Assembly (NCBI GenBank): GCA_030152265.1
Contig: JASLHQ010000060.1
Location: 1 to 7,248 of the forward strand
From: Savagea sp.
GTDB taxonomy: Bacteria; Bacillota; Bacilli; Bacillales_A; Planococcaceae
DNA: 7,248 bases
Reading direction: 5' to 3'
Made by a program: the position numbers and the translations under genes. This document shows, piece after piece, positions 1-5,356 of this stretch. Each line of letters starts with the position of its first letter. Position 1 is the first letter of the stretch. The notes under the pieces are model-generated. The model saw only the letters and a list, made by a program, of their open reading frames with translations, was not told where the DNA came from and made no database searches.

Positions 1-465
1 TTTCACTTCATAGTCAGAAATAATTTCAATTGTATCGATTAATCCGTATAAACTTTGGCGTTTTAATCCGTTTTCTGGATTCGCTACACGCTCGAAATTC
101 ACTTTTACTGCTTCGGCATTGAATGGTGTTCCATCATGGAACTCAATTCCTTCACGTAATTTGAACGTAAACTCTGTCGCTTCTTCATTCGATTCATAAG
201 ACTCTGCTAAAACCGGAATGACATTCATTTCTTCATCAAATCCGACTAATCCTTCGATCATCGTTTTTTGAACAGAATTTGACAATGTATCGTTCGTATC
301 GTGGGGATCCATTCCTGTTAATGTGGCACTCACTGCAATTGTCACATCTTTATTCGCTTTATCTACTTTCTTTACTTCTTTTTCCCCTTCTTCGCCCCCA
401 GAACAAGCTACTAAACTAAAAATTAAAACGAGCAATAAACCAAAACGTACATATGCTTTTTTCAT
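1..465 (-). CDS. ABC transporter substrate-binding lipoprotein, peptide/glutathione type (SBP family 5), 3' part cut off
   Basis: Only the first 155 codons lie in the window; the reading frame runs off the left edge. The protein begins MKKAYVRFG, followed by a hydrophobic stretch (about residues 8-20) and a lipobox L18-V19-A20-C21, so it should be a lipoprotein anchored outside the membrane through Cys21. An acidic/lysine-rich linker (to about residue 38) leads into the start of a family 5 solute-binding domain: the segments TGMDPHDTNDTLS, MIEGLVGFDE, VIPVLAESYE and LREGIEFHDGTPFNAEAV are typical of OppA/DppA/GsiB proteins. The Bacillus members that I recall with these phrases are usually labelled glutathione- or dipeptide-binding, but the ligand cannot be read from sequence. 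The start is fixed by AAGGGAG (474-480) eight bases before the ATG. It lies 18 bp after the asparaginase stop with no terminator or promoter between, so the two are probably co-transcribed. Permease and ATPase genes would be expected beyond the edge. Confidence 0.9.
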   Translation of the reverse strand, partial: MKKAYVRFGLLLVLIFSLVACSGGEEGEKEVKKVDKANKDVTIAVSATLTGMDPHDTNDTLSNSVQKTMIEGLVGFDEEMNVIPVLAESYESNEEATEFTFKLREGIEFHDGTPFNAEAVKVNFERVANPENGLKRQSLYGLIDTIEIISDYEVK

Positions 466-483
466 AGACCATTCTCCCTTACC

Positions 484-1500
484 CTATTTTATATTTGCAC
501 ATTCCAACTGAAAACGTGGAACGAGTTTCCCTACAACTTCTTTTCGTCCATTTAATATTTCGGTATGCACATACTGATCCAACTGTTGAAGTTGCTCGTC
601 TGAAATGAGTTCTAATTGCTTTAACACTTCAAGTGTTCCAGTAGAAGTCGCTCTTCCATTACCATCTTCTACTTTTAACGCAATACCGATTCCTCGCTCT
701 TTCACTCCGACACAGTACACGCCTTCCGCACCTGCTTTACCGAACATCGCACCATCCATCACTCGCATGAAGTCTGTGCAGAATCGCTCTGTCCCTCCTA
801 CCATGGCTGGCTCATGCATCATGGAGTTTGTCACTCGATAAATCGCTTCTTGTCGTGCTTCCGGTAATAATTTCGGTTGCGCTAATTTGGCAAAAGCGAG
901 CGCTAAATTTTTTAGCGGAACAGCGTGAACAGGTAAACCACAACCATCTACACCGAGTCTCACTTCTTCTTTCGGAATTTCCGTCATGTCACTTACAATT
1001 TGTAAAACATGTTGTTGGACCGGATGTTCAATTTTATAGTAATCGTTTGTATCCGCTTTCATCTGGAGAGTCGTCGCTAACATGCCGCTATGCTTTCCTG
1101 AACAGTTGTTATATTCTTGTGTAATTTCTCGATGTTCTAAAATAATTTTCCGGTACGCTTCATCCCACCGTGGCGCATGGGTACCACATCTTAAATCGTC
1201 CGTTGTTAAATGAAGACGACCTAATATTTCATGCACTCGTTCTGTATGTTGTGCTTCCCCATTATGTGAAGCGCAAGCTAATGATATGTCCGCCTCGGAA
1301 AACTGATACGTATCCGCTGCCCCTGACTCGATTAAAGATAAAGCTTGAATCGGTTTCATTGAAGATCGCCCAAATACAAATTGCTCAATATCTCCGACTT
1401 GGCACAACACTTTTCCTTCGAAATCGACGACCGCAATATGTACACGGTGCTTACTTTCCACATATTCTCCCCGGTAGACGTCAATAAATCCCTCTTTCAT
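484..1500 (-). CDS. L-asparaginase, Asparaginase_II family (Rhizobium etli AnsA-like, zinc-binding class)
   Basis: A 338-residue protein predicted to hydrolyse L-asparagine to aspartate and ammonia in the cytoplasm; there is no signal peptide. It is not related to the E. coli AnsA/AnsB enzymes but to the R. etli inducible asparaginase family (Pfam Asparaginase_II). The key motifs are present: R45-S46-S47-M48-K49 (SxxK serine and lysine), ACASHNGE with S78, N131-NCSGK-136 with C133 and K136, and D185-G-C187-G. These match, with a constant offset of two, the catalytic and zinc-ligand residues I remember from the R. etli enzyme (S48, K51, S80, C135, K138, D187, C189), so it should be active. The start chosen is the ATG at 1500, eight bases after GGAG within GAGGGAG; a TTG two codons upstream lies too close to the ribosome binding site. 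The gene has its own promoter and appears to form an operon with the downstream lipoprotein gene. It occupies the place where pdxT usually follows pdxS. Confidence 0.92.
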   Translation of the reverse strand: MKEGFIDVYRGEYVESKHRVHIAVVDFEGKVLCQVGDIEQFVFGRSSMKPIQALSLIESGAADTYQFSEADISLACASHNGEAQHTERVHEILGRLHLTTDDLRCGTHAPRWDEAYRKIILEHREITQEYNNCSGKHSGMLATTLQMKADTNDYYKIEHPVQQHVLQIVSDMTEIPKEEVRLGVDGCGLPVHAVPLKNLALAFAKLAQPKLLPEARQEAIYRVTNSMMHEPAMVGGTERFCTDFMRVMDGAMFGKAGAEGVYCVGVKERGIGIALKVEDGNGRATSTGTLEVLKQLELISDEQLQQLDQYVHTEILNGRKEVVGKLVPRFQLECANIK

Positions 1501-1531
1501 AAACAACTCTCCCTCACAAAATCTTTTTTAT

Positions 1532-1560
1532 ATCATAAAACAACCCAAAAGAACTTACAA
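1532..1560 (-). promoter_or_regulatory. Sigma-A-type promoter of the asparaginase-lipoprotein unit
   Basis: On the minus strand TTGTAA (1555-1560, 4 of 6 to the -35 consensus) and TATGAT (1532-1537, 5 of 6 to the -10 consensus) are separated by exactly 17 bp. Transcription would start near 1525, giving a leader of about 25 nt before the ATG at 1500. No riboswitch or T-box would fit in such a leader. The bases between this promoter and the pdxS terminator (about 1561-1617) are AT-rich and I see nothing else in them. Confidence 0.65.
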
Positions 1561-1617
1561 GTATTTTCTGAAAAATCTTTCAATTAATTTTTGAAATGGT
1601 GCTATGGAACGACAAAC

Positions 1618-1654
1618 AAAAAAAGACGATTCCTCAATAATGAGAAATCGCCTT
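1618..1654 (-). terminator. Rho-independent terminator of pdxS
   Basis: Twelve bases after the pdxS stop codon, the minus strand forms a 13-bp stem (arms at 1642-1654 and 1623-1635, with two G-T wobbles) around a 6-nt loop, followed by a run of seven T (1618-1624 on the plus strand as A). It ends the pdxS transcript before the asparaginase promoter, so pdxS looks monocistronic. Confidence 0.9.
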
Positions 1655-1665
1655 AAAAATAATTG

Positions 1666-2514
1666 TTATTTACTGCGGTTCGCCATTAAATCTGAACCTG
1701 TTAATTCAGACATTTCGATCCCTTTCATCGGCTCGCCAAGTCCTTTTGAAAGTTCCGCAATTAATTGATAATCTTGATAGTTTGCTGTCGCTTCAACGAT
1801 TGCACGCGCAAATTTTTCAGGGTTTTCTGATTTGAAAATACCTGAACCTACGAATACACCGTCCGCTCCTAATTCCATCATGAGCGCTGCATCCGCTGGT
1901 GTTGCGACGCCACCTGCTGCATAGTTTGTGACCGGTAAGCGACCTGCTTCTTTAATTTGTTTTAAAATTTCATAAGGTGCTCCGAGATCACGCGCTTCTG
2001 TCATTAATTCATCGTCATTCATACCGACGATTTTTTTCACATGCGCATTAATTTCACGTAAGTGACGAACCGCTTCTACGATGTTTCCTGTTCCAGGTTC
2101 ACCTTTCGTACGAAGCATTTGCGCCCCTTCGCCTAATCGACGTGTCGCTTCCCCTAAATTACGTGCACCACATACGAAAGGTACTTTATATTCGCTTTTC
2201 AATAAGTGGAACTCTTCGTCTGCCGGCGTTAATACTTCACTTTCATCGATATAATCGACATTCATCGCTTCTAACGTACGCGCTTCTGAAATATGTCCGA
2301 TACGGCATTTTGCCATAACCGGAATTGAAACTGCTGCTTGCACTTCTTCCACGATGCTCGGGTTTGCCATACGAGCAACGCCCCCTGCTTTACGAATATC
2401 TGAAGGGACACGTTCTAATGCCATAACCGCTACTGCCCCTGCTGCCTCTGCAATTTTTGCTTGTTCTGCGTTAATGACGTCCATAATGACGCCGCCTTTT
2501 TTCCATTCAACCAT
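1666..2514 (-). CDS. pdxS: Pyridoxal 5'-phosphate synthase subunit PdxS (Pdx1), with short N-terminus
   Basis: PdxS condenses ribose 5-phosphate, glyceraldehyde 3-phosphate and ammonia into PLP in the DXP-independent vitamin B6 pathway; it is a cytoplasmic (beta/alpha)8 barrel that forms dodecamers. The 282-residue sequence keeps the essential residues: D12 (VIMDVINAE), K69 (VMAKCRIGH) and K137 (LRTKGEPGTGN), equal to D24, K81 and K149 of B. subtilis PdxS with an offset of 12, plus the phosphate loops AAGGVATPAD and VFVGSGIFKS. The C-terminus has the same length as in B. subtilis, so the whole 12-residue difference is at the N-terminus: it begins MVEWKKGG where B. subtilis has 12 extra residues before M13-AEMQKGG. 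AAAGGGG (2522-2528) seven bases before this ATG, and a -10 box that puts the transcription start near 2536, support the short start. The usual glutaminase partner gene pdxT does not follow. A divergent MocR-type regulator probably controls it. Confidence 0.95.
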   Translation of the reverse strand: MVEWKKGGVIMDVINAEQAKIAEAAGAVAVMALERVPSDIRKAGGVARMANPSIVEEVQAAVSIPVMAKCRIGHISEARTLEAMNVDYIDESEVLTPADEEFHLLKSEYKVPFVCGARNLGEATRRLGEGAQMLRTKGEPGTGNIVEAVRHLREINAHVKKIVGMNDDELMTEARDLGAPYEILKQIKEAGRLPVTNYAAGGVATPADAALMMELGADGVFVGSGIFKSENPEKFARAIVEATANYQDYQLIAELSKGLGEPMKGIEMSELTGSDLMANRSK

Positions 2515-2521
2515 AATGATT

Positions 2522-2528
2522 CCCCTTT
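2522..2528 (-). promoter_or_regulatory. pdxS: Ribosome binding site deciding the pdxS start
   Basis: AAAGGGG lies seven bases before the ATG at 2514. The frame stays open upstream, with an ATG at 2535 (MKERGII extension) and a codon-17 start at 2565. The 2535 ATG would be at or next to the predicted transcription start (about 2536) with no ribosome binding site, and 2565 lies upstream of the -10 box. Neither extension resembles the normal PdxS N-terminus. This site therefore defines the short PdxS. Confidence 0.8.
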
Positions 2529-2542
2529 CTTTCATTAACTTT

Positions 2543-2548
2543 AGTATA
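2543..2548 (-). promoter_or_regulatory. pdxS: -10 box of the pdxS promoter, without a good -35 box
   Basis: TATACT on the minus strand matches the -10 consensus in 5 of 6 positions and lies 28 bases before the pdxS ATG. At 16-18 bp spacing the upstream hexamers (TTTTAA, ATTTTA, CATTTT) do not look like TTGACA. The two TGGTCA repeats sit just around that place instead. A weak -35 box overlain by regulator sites is what one expects of a promoter that needs an activator, which fits known MocR/PdxR control of pdxS; the activation here is inference. Confidence 0.6.
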
Positions 2549-2555
2549 ATGAAAT

Positions 2556-2584
2556 TTGACCACATTAAAATGACCAGTTAATAA
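2556..2584 (+). promoter_or_regulatory. Possible promoter of the MocR-type regulator gene
   Basis: TTGACC (2556-2561, 5 of 6 to the -35 consensus) and TAATAA (2579-2584, a poor -10 box) are 17 bp apart and would start transcription near 2591, about 25 bases before the ATG. The -35 box coincides with the first TGACCA copy, so the regulator would be expected to repress its own gene, as is usual for this family. A perfect TATAAT at 2545-2550 on the same strand has no -35 box at a proper distance. Confidence 0.4.
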
Positions 2585-2600
2585 GTATTTAACCAGGTCA
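2556..2600. promoter_or_regulatory. Putative PdxR/MocR operator: repeated TGACC motifs
   Basis: Between the divergent genes the plus strand carries TGACCA at 2557-2562 and again at 2571-2576, 14 bp apart in direct orientation, and GGTCA in inverse orientation at 2596-2600. The second copy and the inverse one form an imperfect palindrome: TGACCAGTTAA (2571-2581) faces TTAACCAGGTCA (2589-2600), off by one inserted base. The same stretch can also be read as a third, weaker direct copy (TTAACCAG, 2589-2596). Direct plus inverted repeats in the pdxR-pdxS spacer are known for PdxR proteins of other Firmicutes such as Bacillus clausii; the exact consensus there is not something I can compare from memory. 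Confidence 0.6.
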
Positions 2601-2615
2601 GATAGGAGGGGTTGA

Positions 2616-4013
2616 ATGGAATTTTTATTTATTGAACTTCAAAAAAATGAACAACCTTTATATGAACAAATTTACGAACAAATTCGAACTAAAATTACAG
2701 ATAATGAACTCAAGCCAGGCGATAAGCTTCCTTCGAAACGCAAATTAGCCAGTTTTTTAGAAGTGAGTCAAACGACGATTGAACTCGCTTACGCACAATT
2801 ACACGCAGAAGGATATATCCGATCTGAAGCGCGACGAGGCTTTTTTGTAGAACAAATCGACGAACTTACTCCCGTCAGCGCTCCTATCACAATCGCTCCT
2901 TCTTTAGAACAGGAACGTCCTTCTTACGATTACGATTTTTCTCCAGGTACGATTGATACGAGCGAATTTCCCTTTGCGACGTGGCGCAAGTATGCGAAAG
3001 AAATTATCGACGCCTCCTATCAAGACTTACTACAGCTCGGACATCCTCAAGGTGATGTTGAATTGCGTTCTGAAATCGCGCAATACATCGCACACTCACG
3101 TGGTGTACATTGCACCCCTGAACAAATCATTATCGGTTCAGGAACAGAACAACTCATGGCTCTTTTATTGCGTATGTTAGGGAATCAATCTCTCTTCGCA
3201 ATTGAAAATCCAGGTTATTTACAAATGCATCCTGTGTTTGAACATCACCACCATCCGATTGTGCCGATTGATGTCGACCAAGATGGAATGATTGTCGAGC
3301 AACTCCTTCAGAGTGAGGCGACCGCTGCATTCGTCACACCTTCTCATCAATTCCCGACAGGAGCCGTTTTATCCGCTTCACGCAAAGCAACTTTATTAAA
3401 TTGGGCATATGCTCGAAAAGAACGCTTTATTGTTGAAGATGATTACGATAGTGAATTTCGTTACAGCGGGCGACCGATTCCTGCTTTAAAAAGCTTAGAT
3501 CAGCATGGAAAGGTCATTTATATGAGTACTTTCTCTAAAGCCTTCATGCCTTCTCTACGTATGGCTTACATGGTACTACCTCCTGCGCTATATGAAACGT
3601 TTAAATATGACGTCATTCAATACGCAGCGACCGTACCACGCTTCGACCAACAAATTGTCGCACGCTTCATGAAAAACGGCCATTTCGCCAGACATTTAAA
3701 CCGAATGCGAACGGTTTATAAACGTAAAATGCAAACAGTCATCGACACTCTTTCTACTTTATCGCCTAAGCTTACATTTTTCGGAGAACACGCAGGGATG
3801 CACGTCATGATTCAATTAGAGGACGACCGAACAGAAAAGCACTTATTGTCATTAGCTCAGAAACAAAATATCCGACTCATCGGCATTTCTCAATACTATG
3901 TGCAACGTACCGAGCAACGCCCTACTTTCTTACTTGGATTCGGTGGAATCCCAAATGATCAAATCGAAAACGCGATTCACACTTTATGGCGAAGTTGGGG
4001 CCTATCACTTTAG
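2616..4013 (+). CDS. pdxR: MocR/PdxR-family transcriptional regulator (GntR HTH plus aminotransferase-like domain)
   Basis: A 465-residue two-domain protein. Residues about 12-79 form a GntR winged helix (PGDKLPSKRKLASFLEVSQT, then TTIELAYAQLHAEGYI and the wing RRGFFVE). After a linker (about 80-105) comes a fold-type I aminotransferase domain with the MocR signatures TPSHQFPTG (241-249), EDDYDSEFRYSG (274-285) and STFSK (304-308), where K308 is the expected Schiff-base lysine for PLP and D276 the pyridine-nitrogen partner. MocR proteins use this domain as a sensor, not as an enzyme. PdxR members sense PLP and control pdxS(T) and their own gene. The divergent position next to pdxS supports the PdxR assignment, but sequence alone does not exclude another MocR type. 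The start is set by AGGAGG at 2604-2609, six bases before the ATG. The last 9 bp overlap the convergent dacA-like gene, and no terminator lies between them. Confidence 0.9.
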   Translation: MEFLFIELQKNEQPLYEQIYEQIRTKITDNELKPGDKLPSKRKLASFLEVSQTTIELAYAQLHAEGYIRSEARRGFFVEQIDELTPVSAPITIAPSLEQERPSYDYDFSPGTIDTSEFPFATWRKYAKEIIDASYQDLLQLGHPQGDVELRSEIAQYIAHSRGVHCTPEQIIIGSGTEQLMALLLRMLGNQSLFAIENPGYLQMHPVFEHHHHPIVPIDVDQDGMIVEQLLQSEATAAFVTPSHQFPTGAVLSASRKATLLNWAYARKERFIVEDDYDSEFRYSGRPIPALKSLDQHGKVIYMSTFSKAFMPSLRMAYMVLPPALYETFKYDVIQYAATVPRFDQQIVARFMKNGHFARHLNRMRTVYKRKMQTVIDTLSTLSPKLTFFGEHAGMHVMIQLEDDRTEKHLLSLAQKQNIRLIGISQYYVQRTEQRPTFLLGFGGIPNDQIENAIHTLWRSWGLSL

Positions 4014-5297
4014 AAATTGCGTTGTCACCGTCCACCAATCTTTAAAGAAAACACCAATCCCTTGGAAAAATAATCGAAATGAACTCGTCATAGTGACATC
4101 TTCTGCTGTGACGAGTGTAACATAATGACTTTTATCCACGATGTAATTGTATTCTTGCTTATCATCGTATGTAATATATGCATACCCTACGACTGTTCCT
4201 GCCTTCACAGGAGCTTCTAACGGCTCCTTTAAAGAATAGGTAACTTCCACATGAGCTTCTCTCTCAGAATCATTAGGAAGAAGCGTACGAATCGATTCTG
4301 AAGCGATAATATCCACTTTCTTTTTTGTGCCACGCAAAACAGGATACGTTTCATAATTTTTAATTTGTGCACCTTCTTGAACAACTTCTAAATCGGTATA
4401 TTGTAAAAACACATCATCCATCAATTGTTTCACAATGTCATATCGTGCTAATTCAGAACGGACTCCATCTGTTTTACTATCTAAAAGAACAGCGATTAAA
4501 CGTTGCTTCCCACGTTTTCCTGAAGCGACTAAAGAGAATCCCGCTAAATTACTCTCACCGATCATCGCACTGTCGATATACGATATTTCATGAAGCTTGC
4601 CTTCCAACATACTATTGCGGTTTTCGTACGTCATATCATTCCATTGTAATTCCATGCGGCTCATATCATCTCCGAGTAACGGATAAAGTTGATACGTATA
4701 ATACATCAATTCCCCTAAAGAACGTGCAGTTCCAACAGATTCACTTTCTGCATTTTCAATATCACTTCCCATACGTATTAACAACTCACCATTTTCTCCG
4801 GAAGCGTTCGTAAATAAAGTTTGCTCAAGTTGTAATTCTTTCGCTACCTCATTCATCCGTTTCACGAAAGCTGCTTCAGAACCATCAATTATTTCAGCAA
4901 ATGCCACACTTGCGGCAGTCGATTGCGTAATCGTTAAAGCATCATACAATTGTTCAACTGATAATTGCGTGCCTGCTTCAAAAGGAATATCAAAAAAAGA
5001 CGCTTCTTCTGAAACAGCGGCTACGTAATCGGACACTTCATACATTTGGTCTTTCGTTAATTGACCGTCCTCTAATTGCTGCAACACAATGTACAATGTC
5101 ATCCATTTACTTATTTGCGCAATTCCGCGCACTTCATCAATATTCGTCGCTTCTAAAATTGTACCCGTATGTGTGTCAATTAATAATGAACTATCACTTG
5201 TCGATTCAGAACTAAACTCTTCCTCTGCTCCTACCATCGTAGGATAAAACAATAAACTAATTGATAGGATCATGCCTACCCACCATTTTGGAATCAT
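4005..5297 (-). CDS. dacA: DacA/PBP5-like protein lacking all three catalytic motifs (probable pseudoenzyme)
   Basis: A 430-residue exported protein homologous to D,D-carboxypeptidase DacA (B. subtilis 443 residues), which trims the terminal D-Ala of peptidoglycan pentapeptides. A signal peptide (about residues 1-24, likely cut after V-G-A) is followed by a peptidase S11-like domain (about 35-275), the PBP5 C-terminal beta domain (about 290-400) and an amphipathic tail (SSFRLFFQGIGVFFKDWW) like the PBP5 membrane anchor. Similarity to DacA is clear in ITQSTAASVAFAEIIDGSE and FVKRMNEVAKELQLEQTLF. The catalytic positions are changed: the SxxK site reads Q61-I-S-K64, the SxN site Q125-S-T127, and the KTG site M245-I-G247. 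I find no other SxxK tetrad in the protein. I checked these codons in the nucleotide sequence; the frame is intact, without stops or shifts. GAAAGGAG eight bases before the ATG sets the start; an in-frame TTG at 5315 lies before the ribosome binding site. The locus, after guaB and near pdxS, is the usual dacA place. Confidence 0.9.
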   Translation of the reverse strand: MIPKWWVGMILSISLLFYPTMVGAEEEFSSESTSDSSLLIDTHTGTILEATNIDEVRGIAQISKWMTLYIVLQQLEDGQLTKDQMYEVSDYVAAVSEEASFFDIPFEAGTQLSVEQLYDALTITQSTAASVAFAEIIDGSEAAFVKRMNEVAKELQLEQTLFTNASGENGELLIRMGSDIENAESESVGTARSLGELMYYTYQLYPLLGDDMSRMELQWNDMTYENRNSMLEGKLHEISYIDSAMIGESNLAGFSLVASGKRGKQRLIAVLLDSKTDGVRSELARYDIVKQLMDDVFLQYTDLEVVQEGAQIKNYETYPVLRGTKKKVDIIASESIRTLLPNDSEREAHVEVTYSLKEPLEAPVKAGTVVGYAYITYDDKQEYNYIVDKSHYVTLVTAEDVTMTSSFRLFFQGIGVFFKDWWTVTTQFLK

Positions 5298-5305
5298 AAA
5301 CGATT

Positions 5306-5313
5306 CTCCTTTC
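5306..5313 (-). promoter_or_regulatory. dacA: Ribosome binding site of the dacA-like gene, next to the guaB terminator
   Basis: GAAAGGAG lies eight bases before the ATG at 5297 and begins directly after the T-run of the guaB terminator. Only readthrough of that terminator, or a promoter inside the guaB 3' end, could transcribe this gene; I see no convincing promoter in the last 100 bases of guaB. Confidence 0.8.
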
Positions 5314-5347
5314 AAAAAAGCACCCTGACGAAAAATCGCCGGGTGCT
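5314..5347 (-). terminator. Rho-independent terminator after guaB
   Basis: On the minus strand AGCACCC and GGGTGCT pair perfectly, extended inward by GGCG/CGTC with a single bulged A, giving about 11 bp, and six T follow. The hairpin starts 9 bases after the guaB stop. Because the next gene's ribosome binding site follows at once, the structure also sits in any guaB-dacA readthrough transcript as part of the dacA leader. Confidence 0.9.
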
Positions 5348-5356
5348 GGAATTTGT

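Noticed and set aside
2545..2550. Perfect plus-strand TATAAT as the regulator's promoter
   Set aside because: No -35-like hexamer lies 15-19 bp upstream; the bases are better explained as overlapping the pdxS -10 box on the other strand.
2515..2565. A 17-residue N-terminal extension of PdxS that could restore the missing helix
   Set aside because: It includes the ribosome binding site and the -10 box, and its residues (MWSNFIILKLMKERGII) do not resemble the PdxS N-terminus.
4367..4813. Plus-strand open frame of 148 codons
   Set aside because: It lies wholly opposite the dacA-like gene, has no ribosome binding site I can see, and its His/Tyr/Leu-rich translation looks like an antisense shadow.
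5100..5120. Serine S63 next to K64 as a substitute nucleophile in the DacA-like protein
   Set aside because: It is directly beside the lysine, not three residues before it, so it cannot take the geometry of SxxK; the other two motifs are lost as well.
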